In this document: piece after piece, positions 8,586-17,353 of the stretch
Position numbering within the stretch: the stretch's first letter is position 1
Layout: each line of letters starts with the position of its first letter
Assembly (NCBI RefSeq): GCF_024721115.1
Contig: NZ_JAMDHK010000026.1
Coordinates: 1-43,703 of the forward strand
Length of the DNA: 43,703 nt
Reading direction: 5' to 3'
Origin: Salipiger pentaromativorans
GTDB taxonomy: Bacteria > Pseudomonadota > Alphaproteobacteria > Rhodobacterales > Rhodobacteraceae
Program-made: the position numbers and the translations under genes
The notes under the pieces: generated by a model
What the model was told of the DNA's origin: nothing
The model's database searches: none
The model's input: only the letters and a program-made list of their open reading frames with translations

Positions 8586-10028
8586 TCAGCGGGCGAGGCC
8601 GAGCAGGGCGCCGATGTCGAGATGTTGTTCCATATGGTCGGCCAGGGCGTCCAGCACCTGATCGACGGTCGCGTCGTAGCGCGCCGAGGCCACGACACCG
8701 AACCCGGCCAGCCAGGCGGCGCGAAAGGCATCGTCGCGGAACATGCCGTGCAGATAGCTGCCGGAGACCCGTCCGTCGGCGCTGACCGCCCCTTCGGCGC
8801 GTTCTCCGACCCAAGCGAAGGGGCGGGCGCGGTCCGGTCCGTCGCTGCGGCCGATATGGATCTCGTAGCCATGAAACGGGATTTGCGATGCCGCGTGGTG
8901 CGCCCGGGTTTCGGTCAGGCGCTTGTCGCCCGTCATCACCGTGTCGATCTGCAAGAGCCCCAGTCCCGGATCGGCGCCGGGGGCGCCCTCGATGCCGTCG
9001 GGATCGGCTATGCTCTGCCCCAGCATCTGATAGCCGCCGCAGATCCCAAGCACATGGCCGCCGCGCCGCAGATGCGCGGCGAGATCGACGTCCCAGCCCT
9101 GCGCGCGCAGAAAGGCCAGATCGCCCCGGGTGGATTTGCTGCCGGGCAGGATCACCACATCCGCATCGCCGGGAATGGCCCGGCCCGGGCCAAGCATGGT
9201 GAGCCGCACGCCCTCTTCCTGGGCCAGCGGGTCGAGATCGTCGAAATTCGCGATCCGCGACAGCGCGAGGCAGACCACATGCAGCCCGCCGCTGCGCATC
9301 GGCGTGTCGATATCGAGCGCATCCTCGGCGGGCAGTTTCCAGGCGTCGGCGAACCAGGGAAGCACCCCGAAGCCGGGCCAGCCGGTGCGCTCGGCAATCA
9401 GCGTATAGCCGTCGTCGAAAAGGCGCGGGTCTCCGCGGAACCGGTTGATCAGGAAGCCGGCGATCATCGCGTTGTCCGCCGGGTCGAGCACCGCCTGCGT
9501 GCCGACGATCTGCGCGATCACCCCGCCCCGGTCGATGTCGCCGGCCAGCACCACCGGCACATCCGCCCTGCGGGCAAAGCCCATATTGGCGATGTCGTTC
9601 TTGCGCAGGTTCACCTCGGCGGGGCTGCCGGCGCCCTCCACGATCACCAGATCATGGGCGGCGCGCAGCCGGGTGAAACTCTCCTGAACCGCCTCCATCA
9701 AACGGGGTTTCAGCTGCGGATACTCGCGCGCCTTGGTCGAGGTCAGGCGCTTGCCCTGCACCACCACCTGCGCGCCGGTATCGGTTTCCGGCTTCAGCAG
9801 CACCGGGTTCATATCCGTGTGCGGCGGCAGTCCGCAGGCGAGCGCCTGCAACGCCTGCGCGCGCCCGATCTCGCCGCCATCGTCGGTGACGGCGGCGTTG
9901 TTGGACATGTTTTGCGGCTTGAACGGCGCCACCGACAGCCCGCGCCGCCGCGCCGCGCGGCACAGCCCCGCCACCAGCAGCGATTTGCCCACATTCGAGC
10001 CCGTGCCCTGAATCATCAGCGCTGTCAT
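8586..10028 (-). CDS. cobQ: Cobyric acid synthase (CobQ)
   Basis: CobQ amidates side chains b, d, e and g of adenosylcobyrinic acid a,c-diamide, using glutamine and ATP, in cobalamin synthesis. The 480-residue protein is full length. It has the N-terminal dethiobiotin-synthase-like ATP domain with GTGSNVGKS (8-16), [10 protein letters not shown] and [11 protein letters not shown], and a C-terminal type-1 glutamine amidotransferase domain with the nucleophile Cys330 in GICGGYQM and His427 in GSYLHGMF. It lies alone on the minus strand, 155 bp from the TonB receptor gene and 20 bp from the Fur-family gene. Other cobalamin genes must be elsewhere. The product is relevant to the B12-dependent EutBC in this window. 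Confidence 0.96.
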   Translation of the reverse strand: MTALMIQGTGSNVGKSLLVAGLCRAARRRGLSVAPFKPQNMSNNAAVTDDGGEIGRAQALQALACGLPPHTDMNPVLLKPETDTGAQVVVQGKRLTSTKAREYPQLKPRLMEAVQESFTRLRAAHDLVIVEGAGSPAEVNLRKNDIANMGFARRADVPVVLAGDIDRGGVIAQIVGTQAVLDPADNAMIAGFLINRFRGDPRLFDDGYTLIAERTGWPGFGVLPWFADAWKLPAEDALDIDTPMRSGGLHVVCLALSRIANFDDLDPLAQEEGVRLTMLGPGRAIPGDADVVILPGSKSTRGDLAFLRAQGWDVDLAAHLRRGGHVLGICGGYQMLGQSIADPDGIEGAPGADPGLGLLQIDTVMTGDKRLTETRAHHAASQIPFHGYEIHIGRSDGPDRARPFAWVGERAEGAVSADGRVSGSYLHGMFRDDAFRAAWLAGFGVVASARYDATVDQVLDALADHMEQHLDIGALLGLAR

Positions 10029-10047
10029 GGCGTATCCTCGGGGCGGC

Positions 10048-10470
10048 TCAGCGTCCGGGTTTCTTGCGGGCGCGGATCAGCGTGTGCTGGTTGACGATCT
10101 CGTATCCCAGCCGTGCCACCAGTTCCTGACGCAGCCGGTTGATCTCTTCGCTGGCGATCTCGATCACCTCGCCGGTGTCGATATCGACCATATGGTCGTG
10201 TTCGGCCACCGGGGTGATCTCGAACCGCGCGGGTTCGTTCTCGAAATTCAGCCGCTGGATGAGCCCCGCCTCTTCCAGCGCCGCGAGCGTCCGGTAGACC
10301 GTCGCGAACGACACCGAGCCGTCGATCTCCTTGGCACGGGTAAAGACCTCGTCGGCATTCGGGTGGTCCTGTGCCTCCATCAGAATCGACAGAACGCTCA
10401 TGCGTTGCTGGGTCACCCTCAGCCCGGCCGCGCGCAGCGCGTCGGCAAATTCCGTCGTTTCCGCGGTCAT
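10048..10470 (-). CDS. Fur-family regulator, probably Mur (manganese type)
   Basis: This 140-residue protein is a Fur-superfamily metal-sensing repressor. The N-terminal winged helix includes [14 protein letters not shown] and [17 protein letters not shown]; the dimerisation domain has [15 protein letters not shown] (91-105). The CxxC structural zinc motifs of classical Fur and Zur are absent, which is usual for alphaproteobacterial Fur/Mur proteins. The start at 10470 gives a normal N-terminus; the frame runs open to 10782 through sitA on the other strand and was rejected. It is divergent from sitABCD with a paired operator-like motif between them, so I infer that it represses the importer when manganese (or iron) is plentiful. 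Confidence 0.87.
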   Translation of the reverse strand: MTAETTEFADALRAAGLRVTQQRMSVLSILMEAQDHPNADEVFTRAKEIDGSVSFATVYRTLAALEEAGLIQRLNFENEPARFEITPVAEHDHMVDIDTGEVIEIASEEINRLRQELVARLGYEIVNQHTLIRARKKPGR

Positions 10471-10540
10471 GCGATCCGTCCGTTCCGTGAAGTAGGCTCT
10501 TTCGTATCGCCGTCGCGCGATGCTTGCAAGAAATTGAACC

Positions 10541-10587
10541 TGCGACTGCGTCTCATTTACGCGCTTGACAGATGAGAATGGGTCGCA
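10541..10587. promoter_or_regulatory. Paired inverted operator candidate between mur and sitA
   Basis: The motif ATGAGA-N4-GTCGCA occurs twice in this 148-bp intergenic gap in opposite orientation: on the minus strand at 10541-10556 and on the plus strand at 10572-10587, 15 bp apart. Each copy is itself an imperfect dyad. A TTGACA box (10565-10570) lies between the copies, and a TTTACA (10588) follows at 17 bp, a fair promoter for sitA. A bound repressor here would block RNA polymerase. I infer binding by the adjacent Fur/Mur protein. Confidence 0.6.
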
Positions 10588-10618
10588 TTTACATGAAGAA
10601 ATGCTGAAAGGAGACTTC

Positions 10619-11518
10619 ATGCACGCCATCCCGACAGGCCTTGCCGCCGTCCTTCTCGGCCTCTGCTCCGCGCAGGCAGCGCTGGCGGTGGAGAAGATGA
10701 AGGTCGTGACCACCTTCACCGTGCTTGCCGATATGGCGCAGAATGTGGCGGGCGACGCGGCAGAGGTGGTCTCGATCACCAAGCCGGGGGCGGAGATCCA
10801 CGGCTACGAGCCGACGCCGCGCGATCTGTTCCGCGCCCATGGCGCCGATCTGATCCTGTGGAACGGGCTCAATCTGGAGCTCTGGTTCGCGCAGTTTCTC
10901 GACAATCTCGGCGATATCCCCTCGGTGACGCTGTCCGAGGGCATCGACCCGATCGCCATCGGCTCGGGCAGCTATGAGGGCAAGCCCAATCCCCACGCCT
11001 GGATGGGGCTGGATAATGCGCTGATCTACATCGACAATATCGCAGCCGCCTTTGCCGAGCACGACCCGGAAAACGCCGCGACCTACGCCCGGAACGCCGA
11101 AGACTACAAACAGGCCCTGCGCGACACGCTGGAGCCGCTGCGTGACGAGATCGCGCAGATCCCCGAGCCGCAGCGCTGGCTGGTGACCTGCGAGGGCGCG
11201 TTCAGCTATCTGGCGCGGGATTTCGGCATGCGGGAGCTTTACCTCTGGCCGATGAATGCCGACCAGATGGGTACGCCCCGGCAGGTGCAGACGGTGATCG
11301 ACAGCGTCGAGGCGCATGACATACCGGCGGTGTTCTGCGAAAGCACGGTGAACACGGCGCCCGCCGAACAGGTCGCCCGCGAGACCGGCGCGGCCTATGG
11401 CGGGGTGCTCTATGTCGATTCGCTGTCGGAACCCGGCGGCCCGGTGCCCAGCTATCTCGACCTGCTGCGGGTGACCTCCGAGACCATCGCGCGCGGCCTG
11501 ACCGGAACCGGCGGGTGA
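10619..11518 (+). CDS. sitA: Manganese/iron ABC transporter substrate-binding protein (SitA)
   Basis: SitA is the periplasmic metal-binding protein of the SitABCD importer. The 299-residue protein has a signal peptide (cleavage near 23, after ALA), and a cluster A-I binding fold. The four metal ligands can be read as His61 (AEIHGYEP), His126 (NPHAWM), Glu192 ([10 protein letters not shown]) and Asp267 (YVDSLS). Glu at the third position, with no His-rich loop, marks the Mn/Fe type rather than the zinc (ZnuA) type. The block [12 protein letters not shown] is also shared with SitA/YfeA. The start follows AAAGGAG at 10607-10613. It is the first gene of sitABCD. Confidence 0.94.
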   Translation: MHAIPTGLAAVLLGLCSAQAALAVEKMKVVTTFTVLADMAQNVAGDAAEVVSITKPGAEIHGYEPTPRDLFRAHGADLILWNGLNLELWFAQFLDNLGDIPSVTLSEGIDPIAIGSGSYEGKPNPHAWMGLDNALIYIDNIAAAFAEHDPENAATYARNAEDYKQALRDTLEPLRDEIAQIPEPQRWLVTCEGAFSYLARDFGMRELYLWPMNADQMGTPRQVQTVIDSVEAHDIPAVFCESTVNTAPAEQVARETGAAYGGVLYVDSLSEPGGPVPSYLDLLRVTSETIARGLTGTGG

Positions 11519-11552
11519 CCGCGCCATGACCCTTGCCGGAAGGATGCCAGAG

Positions 11553-12443
11553 ATGATCCAGCGATCCGATCCCGCCGATCCCGCACAAGCGCCCGACGAG
11601 GGGCTGTGGGCCCGCGACGTGACGGTGACCTACCGCAACGGCCATACCGCGCTGCGCCGCGCCAGCTTTGCGGTGCCGCGCGGCAGCGTGACCGCGCTGG
11701 TCGGCGTGAACGGCGCCGGGAAATCGACGCTCTTCAAGGCGATCATGGGGTTTGTGCCCGTCGCGCAGGGCGAGATCCGGCTGCTGGGCTACACCGTCAA
11801 ACAGGCGCTGAAGCGCAATCTCGTCGCCTATGTTCCGCAGGCCGAAGAGGTGGACTGGTCCTTTCCGGTGCTGGTCGAGGATGTGGTGATGATGGGGCGC
11901 TACGGCCATATGGGCTTTCTGCGCCGGCCGAGCCGGGCCGACCGCGACGCCGTCGAGACCGCGCTGCGCCGGGTCAATATGCTGGAGTTCCGTCACCGCC
12001 AGATCGGCGAGCTGTCGGGTGGGCAGAAAAAGCGCGTCTTCCTGGCGCGGGCGCTGGCGCAGGACGGGCAGATCATCCTGCTCGACGAGCCCTTTACCGG
12101 CGTCGACGTGACCACCGAGGAACAGATCATCGCGCTGTTGCGCGAGCTGCGCGAGGAGGGGCGGGTGATGCTGGTCTCGACGCACAATCTCGGCTCGGTG
12201 CCGGAATTCTGCGACCGCACGGTTCTGGTCAAGGGCACGGTGCTCGACCATGGCCCGACCGCGCGGGTGTTCAACCGCGAGAACCTCGAACGCGCCTTTG
12301 GCGGGGTGCTGCGGCATTTCACCCTGGGCGGCGGCGATCTGCATGAGGACGAGGATGCGCGCCGCGTGACGATCCTTTCCGACGACGAGCGCCCGCTGGT
12401 GCAATATGGCGACGAGACCCGGCTGCGGGGAGAGGAGCAGTGA
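11553..12443 (+). CDS. sitB: Manganese/iron ABC transporter ATP-binding protein (SitB)
   Basis: SitB is the ATPase of the Sit importer. From the start used here it has 296 residues, with Walker [10 protein letters not shown] (51-59), the signature LSGGQ (154-158), Walker B IILLDEP (174-180) and a VSTHNLGS H-loop. EVDWSFPV is the typical Q-loop neighbourhood of metal ABC ATPases. The frame is open from ATG 11526, but ATG 11553 has a GGAAGG ribosome site 9 bases upstream and is preferred. The C-terminus extends about 40 residues past the ATPase core with an acidic tail. The stop overlaps sitC by GTGA. Confidence 0.94.
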   Translation: MIQRSDPADPAQAPDEGLWARDVTVTYRNGHTALRRASFAVPRGSVTALVGVNGAGKSTLFKAIMGFVPVAQGEIRLLGYTVKQALKRNLVAYVPQAEEVDWSFPVLVEDVVMMGRYGHMGFLRRPSRADRDAVETALRRVNMLEFRHRQIGELSGGQKKRVFLARALAQDGQIILLDEPFTGVDVTTEEQIIALLRELREEGRVMLVSTHNLGSVPEFCDRTVLVKGTVLDHGPTARVFNRENLERAFGGVLRHFTLGGGDLHEDEDARRVTILSDDERPLVQYGDETRLRGEEQ

Positions 12444-13300
12444 GCGTGCTGCTGGAGCCCTTTGCCTATGGCTACATGTCCAACGCCATGTGGGTCTCGG
12501 CGCTGGTGGGGGCGGTCTGTGCCTTTCTCTCCTCCTATCTGATGCTCAAGGGCTGGTCGCTGATCGGCGACGCGCTTTCGCATTCGGTCGTGCCCGGGGT
12601 CGCCGGCGCCTATATGCTGGGCCTGCCCTTCGCGCTGGGCGCGTTCCTCTCGGGCGGGCTGGCGGCGGCGGCGATGCTGATGCTGTCCGAGCGCTCGGGC
12701 CTCAAGGTGGACGTGATCATCGGCATCATCTTCACCAGCTTTTTCGGGCTGGGGCTGTTCATGGTCTCGGTCAATCCGATGGCGGTTTCTGTGCAGACCA
12801 TCACCATGGGCAATATCCTCGCGATCTCGCCGGGGGACGCGCTGCAACTGGCGATCATCGGATTGGTGTCGCTGGCGGTGCTGCTGGCCAAGTGGCGCGA
12901 CCTCATGGCGGTGTTTTTCGACGAGGCGCACGCGCAGAGCATCGGGCTGCGGCCCGGGCTGCTCAAGGCGGTGTTCTTTACGCTGCTCTCGGCCTCGGTG
13001 GTGGCGGCGATGCAGACGGTGGGGGCGTTTCTGGTGGTCGCCATGGTGGTGACGCCCGGCGCCACCGCCTATCTGCTCTGCGACCGCTTTCCCCGGCTGA
13101 TCGTGACCTCCGTCGCCATCGGCGCGCTGACCGCCTTTTTCGGCGCCTATCTCAGCTTTTTCCTGGATGGTGCGACCGGCGGGGTAATCGTGGTGCTGCA
13201 AACGCTGCTCTTCCTCACAGCCTTCGTCTTTGCGCCACGGCATGGGATGTTGGCGGCGCGGCGCCGGGCGGTCGAGGCGTTGCGGGAGGACGCGGCATGA
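12440..13300 (+). CDS. sitC: Manganese/iron ABC transporter permease (SitC)
   Basis: SitC is one of two integral membrane permeases of the Sit importer. The 286-residue protein has about eight hydrophobic segments and the ABC-3 family blocks [19 protein letters not shown] near the N-terminus, [14 protein letters not shown], and [23 protein letters not shown]. The start is a GTG that overlaps the sitB stop by GTGA. Its charged C-terminal tail is followed by an ATGA overlap with sitD. Confidence 0.93.
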   Translation: MSVLLEPFAYGYMSNAMWVSALVGAVCAFLSSYLMLKGWSLIGDALSHSVVPGVAGAYMLGLPFALGAFLSGGLAAAAMLMLSERSGLKVDVIIGIIFTSFFGLGLFMVSVNPMAVSVQTITMGNILAISPGDALQLAIIGLVSLAVLLAKWRDLMAVFFDEAHAQSIGLRPGLLKAVFFTLLSASVVAAMQTVGAFLVVAMVVTPGATAYLLCDRFPRLIVTSVAIGALTAFFGAYLSFFLDGATGGVIVVLQTLLFLTAFVFAPRHGMLAARRRAVEALREDAA

Positions 13301-14127
13301 GCGAGCTTCTGATGCCCTTCCAGTTCGCCTTCATGCAGAACGCTTTCCTGATCTGCGCCATCGTGGCGATCCCCACGGCGCTGCTGTCGTGCTTTCTGGT
13401 GCTCAAGGGCTGGGCGCTGATGGGCGATGCGGTGAGCCATGCCATTCTGCCCGGGGTGGTGCTGGCCTATGTGGCGGGGTTACCGCTGATCCTCGGGGCT
13501 TTCGGGGCGGGCATGATCACGGCGCTGGCCACCGGCTTTCTGGCCGAGAACAGCCGGGTCAAGCAGGACACGGTCATGGGCATCGTGTTCTCGGGCATGT
13601 TCGGGCTGGGGATCGTGCTTTACACGCAGATCGAAAGCGACCTGCATCTCGATCACATCCTGTTCGGCAATATGCTGGGGGTGGGGCCTGGGGATCTCTG
13701 GACCGCGGGGCTGATCTCTCTGGCCGTCACGGTGGCGCTGTTGCTGAGCTGGAAGGACCTGCGGTTGCATGCCTTCGATCCGGCGCAGGCGCGGGTTTCG
13801 GGCCTGCCGGTGGCTTGGTTGCATTACGGGCTGCTGGCGCTGCTGTCGCTGACCATCGTGGCCACGCTGACCGCGACCGGGCTGATCCTGGCGGTGGGGC
13901 TGCTGATCGCGCCGGGGGCCATCGGGTTTCTCGTGACCCGGCGGTTCGGGCGGATGATGGCGGTCGCCTGCGCCGCATGCCTGTTCTCGATGCTGGGCGG
14001 AACCTATCTGAGCGTGTTTCTCGACAGCGCCCCGGCGCCCACCATCGTGCTGATCCTGACCGCGCTCTTCGCACTGGCCTTCGCCCGCCGGCTCTGGAGG
14101 ACGCGGCGGGCGACGCAGCTGGGCTAG
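13297..14127 (+). CDS. sitD: Manganese/iron ABC transporter permease (SitD)
   Basis: SitD is the second ABC-3 family permease, 276 residues, paralogous to SitC: LKGWALMGDAVSHAILPGVVLAY, GIVFSGMFGLGIVLYT and TATGLILAVGLLIAPGAIGFL match the corresponding SitC blocks. The start is set by the ATGA overlap with sitC; a longer open frame back to 12406 runs through sitC in another frame and is a shadow. It is the last gene of the operon and ends 16 bases from the convergent pepT stop. Confidence 0.93.
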   Translation: MSELLMPFQFAFMQNAFLICAIVAIPTALLSCFLVLKGWALMGDAVSHAILPGVVLAYVAGLPLILGAFGAGMITALATGFLAENSRVKQDTVMGIVFSGMFGLGIVLYTQIESDLHLDHILFGNMLGVGPGDLWTAGLISLAVTVALLLSWKDLRLHAFDPAQARVSGLPVAWLHYGLLALLSLTIVATLTATGLILAVGLLIAPGAIGFLVTRRFGRMMAVACAACLFSMLGGTYLSVFLDSAPAPTIVLILTALFALAFARRLWRTRRATQLG

Positions 14128-14143
14128 GGCGACCCGAAGCGGT

Positions 14144-15388
14144 CTATTCGCCGGTCTCCGCCGCCAGCCCGACGAGGGTCAGACACAGATCGGTGGCGAC
14201 CGCCATGTCCTGCACGGAAATCCATTCGAGCGGCCCGTGGATGTTCTGCATCCCGGTGAAGAGGTTCGGCGTCGGCACCCCCATCTCGGTCAGGCGGGAC
14301 CCGTCCGTGCCCCCCCGGATCGGCACCGACACCGGCTCCATGCCCAGCTTGCGGCAGGCGTCGCGGGCCAGATCGACCGGCGTCATGTCCTCTTCCAGCC
14401 AGTAGCGCATGTTGCGGTATTGCGGCCGGATCTCGCAGGTGATCGTCGCGCGCGGCTCGGTCGCCTGTACCGCCGCGCAGACCTGCCGCAGCATCTCGCC
14501 CTTGGCCGCCAGCCCGTCGCGCTCGAAATCCCGCAGGATGAACTTGAGCTTCATCTGCGAGGATCCGCCGGTCATCTCGGTGGCGTGGACGAAGCCCTCC
14601 AGCCCGTCGGTGACCTCGGGGGTCATGGTGGCTTGCGGCAGCATCTCGACGATCTTCGAGGCGAGATGGATCGCGTTCACCATCTTGCCCTTGGCAAAGC
14701 CCGGATGGATCGACACGCCGGTGACCGTGACCTCGGCGCCGTCCGCCGAGAAGGTCTCGTATTCGATCTCGCCGACCCGTCCGCCGTCGAACGTATAGGC
14801 AAAGTCGGCGGCAAGATCGCCGGGCAGCGCCTTGGCCACGCCCCGGCCGATCTCTTCGTCCGGGGTAAAGGCGATGCGGATGGGGCCATGCGCGATTTCG
14901 GGATGCGCCAGCAGGTGGCGGGCGGCGGTCATGATGATCGCCACGCCGGCCTTGTCGTCTGCCCCCAGCAGCGTGCTGCCCGAGGCGGTGACGAGGTCAT
15001 GGCCCTGCTTCTCGGCGAGATAGGGAAACTCCTTGGGCGAGAGCACCAGCGAGGGATCGTCGGGAAAGGTGATCTCGCCGCCGTTATAGCCGCGCACGAC
15101 CCGGGGCTTCACACCGCTGGCATGGAACTGCGGCGCGGTATCCACATGCGCCAGAAGGCCGATGGTCGGGCCGGGGGCCGTGCCGGGAATCGTTGCCAGA
15201 ACAACCCCGTATTCGGTCAGCCGCACGTCCTGCGCGCCGATTTCGCCAAGCTCTGTCTCAAGCAGGCGCAGCATGCCGAACTGACTCTCGGTGCTGGGAG
15301 AACTGGGCGAGTCTTCGTCGCTCTGGCTGTCGATTGCCGCATAGCGGACAAGACGGTCTTCGAGTTCCTGGTCGAACGGGTTTTGCAT
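14144..15388 (-). CDS. pepT: Peptidase T (tripeptide aminopeptidase)
   Basis: PepT is a cytoplasmic zinc metallopeptidase of the M20 family that removes the N-terminal residue of tripeptides. The 414-residue protein matches the family length. Zinc and catalytic residues are visible: His81 and Asp83 (LLAHVDTA), Asp144 (GADDKAG) and Glu178/179 (TPDEEIG), with VSIHPGFAKGKMVNAI and GGTDGSRLTEMGVPTPN, strong PepT signatures. The start at 15388 was chosen for the usual N-terminus MQNPF and a GAGAGG ribosome site; 18 extra residues upstream are possible but unlikely. Confidence 0.95.
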   Translation of the reverse strand: MQNPFDQELEDRLVRYAAIDSQSDEDSPSSPSTESQFGMLRLLETELGEIGAQDVRLTEYGVVLATIPGTAPGPTIGLLAHVDTAPQFHASGVKPRVVRGYNGGEITFPDDPSLVLSPKEFPYLAEKQGHDLVTASGSTLLGADDKAGVAIIMTAARHLLAHPEIAHGPIRIAFTPDEEIGRGVAKALPGDLAADFAYTFDGGRVGEIEYETFSADGAEVTVTGVSIHPGFAKGKMVNAIHLASKIVEMLPQATMTPEVTDGLEGFVHATEMTGGSSQMKLKFILRDFERDGLAAKGEMLRQVCAAVQATEPRATITCEIRPQYRNMRYWLEEDMTPVDLARDACRKLGMEPVSVPIRGGTDGSRLTEMGVPTPNLFTGMQNIHGPLEWISVQDMAVATDLCLTLVGLAAETGE

Positions 15389-15466
15389 CGGGCGCCTCTC
15401 ATCTTTTGACGAGAGAAGGGCGGGCGGGGGCGCAAGAGTCAAGTCTCGGGCGCCGGTCGTGCCTGC

Positions 15467-16351
15467 TCAGGCGAGCGCGTCGGCGAGGAAATCGAACACG
15501 ACGCGCAGGCGCCGGTTGCGGTGAATTTCGCGATGGGCCACCAGCCAGATCGGGAAGGTGACCGGGACGAACTCGGGCAGCGCGCGGACGACCCCGGGAT
15601 CGGCATCGCCCAGGCGGGCGTCGATCACCGCCAGCCCGAGATCCTGTTTCACCATCGCCCAGGCCGCGAGGTAGCTGGCGCAGCGAACGGGAAAGTTGCG
15701 CGGCGTGAGCCCAAGGCCGAAATGGCTCAGATGCGCCAGGAAGCGACCGGGATCGCCCGGCGAGATGATGCTTGCCCGGGACAGGTCTTGCGGCAGGCGC
15801 AGGGGCCCGATCCGCTCCAGATAGGCGGGGCTGCCGTAGAACCGGGCGTCGGTCTCGCGGATCTTGCGGGCGACAAGCTCGGGTTCACGGGGGCGGAAGT
15901 TGCGGATCGCGATGTCGGCCTCGCGCCGCATCAGATCGGCGGCGGTGTTCTCGGCGATCACCGTCACCACGATCTCGGGCTCCGCTGCGCGCAGCCGGGC
16001 GAGGATCGGCGGCAGCAGCAGCCCGGCATAGAGATCGGAGGCGGAAATCGTCACCTCGCCCGCCATCTCGTCGCTTTGTCCGACAGCGGCGAGCGACAGG
16101 CCGCGCGCGGCCTCTCCCATGGCGCGGACATGGGCCAGCAGCTCGTGCCCCGCCGGGGTTAGTTGCAAGCCGCGCCCGAAGCGTTCGAACAGCACCACGC
16201 CAAGGTCTTTCTCAAGCGCATCGACCTGCCGTCCAAGCGTCGGCTGGGCCAGACCCAGCGCCCGCGCAGCCGCCGACAGCGAGCCTTCCTCGGCGGTGAC
16301 GAGGAAGGCCCGCGCGCGGTTCCAGTCGAATGTCACCGAACGCCAATCCAT
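15467..16351 (-). CDS. LysR-family transcriptional regulator
   Basis: This 294-residue protein has an N-terminal winged helix (FDWNRARAFLVTAEEGSLSAAARALGLAQPTLGRQVDALE) and a C-terminal effector-binding domain. It follows the usual LysR length. The start MDWRSVTFDW at 16351 is preferred, since it gives the normal short lead to the helix; two further Met codons lie upstream. It is divergent from an NAD(P)-binding protein gene, with a LysR-type palindrome immediately upstream of its own start, so it probably regulates that neighbour and itself. The inducer is unknown. Confidence 0.9.
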   Translation of the reverse strand: MDWRSVTFDWNRARAFLVTAEEGSLSAAARALGLAQPTLGRQVDALEKDLGVVLFERFGRGLQLTPAGHELLAHVRAMGEAARGLSLAAVGQSDEMAGEVTISASDLYAGLLLPPILARLRAAEPEIVVTVIAENTAADLMRREADIAIRNFRPREPELVARKIRETDARFYGSPAYLERIGPLRLPQDLSRASIISPGDPGRFLAHLSHFGLGLTPRNFPVRCASYLAAWAMVKQDLGLAVIDARLGDADPGVVRALPEFVPVTFPIWLVAHREIHRNRRLRVVFDFLADALA

Positions 16352-16355
16352 GCAT

Positions 16356-16370
16356 ATCTGCATATCAGAT
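16356..16370. promoter_or_regulatory. LysR-type palindrome (T-N11-A)
   Basis: The 15-bp sequence ATCTG-CATAT-CAGAT is a perfect 5-bp-arm palindrome and holds the T-N11-A pattern of LysR operators. It overlaps a tandem GATATGCA repeat on the minus strand and lies 5 bp ahead of the LysR start and about 80 bp ahead of the divergent gene. It is a good autoregulatory site candidate. Confidence 0.55.
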
Positions 16371-16451
16371 CGAGAAGTCCAGTCAATTTTCAATAGATCG
16401 AGCCTCGGCTAGAGCAGCCGCAACCCGCAATGTATGGACAGGATCCAGCTT

Positions 16452-17177
16452 ATGAAACGCATCTGCATCATCGGAATTTCGGGAAAGCTCGGCCAGTACA
16501 TGGCCGAACACGCGCTGGCGCGCGGCTATGAGGTGACCGGAGTCTGCCGACCCGAGAGCGTGGCGAAACTCGCGCGCTTCGGCGACCGGATCCGGCTTTT
16601 CCCGGGCCGCACCAACGACCGTGCGGTTATCGCCGAGGCGGTCAAAGGCTGCGACGGGGTGCTCACCGTTCTGGTGCCCTGGGGGGTCGAGGGCTATGCC
16701 ACCGGCACCGCGCAGGCGGTGCTCGATCTTGCCGAGCCGGGCGCGCGGCTGGTGTTTTCCTGCGGCTGGCATATCTCGCGGGATGGCAAGGACCGCTACA
16801 CTTGGAGGCTGCGCGCGCTGGTTGCGGTGTTTGGCCTTGTCGCGCGCTGGCTGCGGTTTGCGGATCTCGACGATCAGGTCGAGGCGACGCGGCGGATCTT
16901 CGCCTCGGAACGCGACTGGACGGTGGTGCGCGGGTCGGATCTGGAAGAGGGGCCGGGCGAGGGGCTGCCGGTCTGGGCGCGCCATGTGGGTGCCCCGGAG
17001 CTGGCGTCGAACCGGACCCGGCGCAGCGATTTTGCGTTGTTCATGGTGCATGCCCTGACGGATCCGGCCCTGAGCCGCGAGGCGCCGGCCATCGTGGGCC
17101 GCAACACGACATCGGCCCGGGCCCACGCGACGCCGGCGGCCGCCAATACCGGGGCGCTGCCGCCGCAAGACGCTTGA
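16452..17177 (+). CDS. NAD(P)-binding protein, NmrA/SDR-like
   Basis: This 241-residue protein has an N-terminal Rossmann motif (ICIIGISGKLGQYMAEHAL) and resembles atypical short-chain dehydrogenases of the NmrA/NAD(P)H-binding type, which sense or use NAD(P)H to handle stress or reduce small compounds. I see VTGVCRPESVAKLARFGDRI after the first beta-alpha unit, and DGVLTVLVPWG where the fold usually has its second glycine-rich region. The C-terminal 25 residues are Ala-rich and low complexity. The ATG at 16452 has an AGGA site upstream; ATG 16434 is also possible. Substrate unknown. It is divergent from the LysR gene and may be its target. Confidence 0.75.
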   Translation: MKRICIIGISGKLGQYMAEHALARGYEVTGVCRPESVAKLARFGDRIRLFPGRTNDRAVIAEAVKGCDGVLTVLVPWGVEGYATGTAQAVLDLAEPGARLVFSCGWHISRDGKDRYTWRLRALVAVFGLVARWLRFADLDDQVEATRRIFASERDWTVVRGSDLEEGPGEGLPVWARHVGAPELASNRTRRSDFALFMVHALTDPALSREAPAIVGRNTTSARAHATPAAANTGALPPQDA

Positions 17178-17353
17178 CCCGCGCCGTGCGGGTTTCTAGA
17201 GAGGGCCTCGGCTGCAGACGCCTGCCACCCGCGACGGTTCCGTCTTGGTGAAGTTCTGCCTCGGTCTTCTCTCTGATACCCTTTCCGCGTCTCGCGCGGG
17301 TGGCAATGCGGGTCCCATCCTCCACATGCGAGACCGTTGAAGGAGTGAGAGCG

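Noticed and set aside
10619-14127. The metal ABC importer as a zinc (ZnuABC) system under Zur
   Set aside because: Metal ligands His61, His126, Glu192 and Asp267 with no His-rich loop, plus the DQMGTPRQV block, indicate the Mn/Fe type; the regulator lacks the CxxC zinc motifs.
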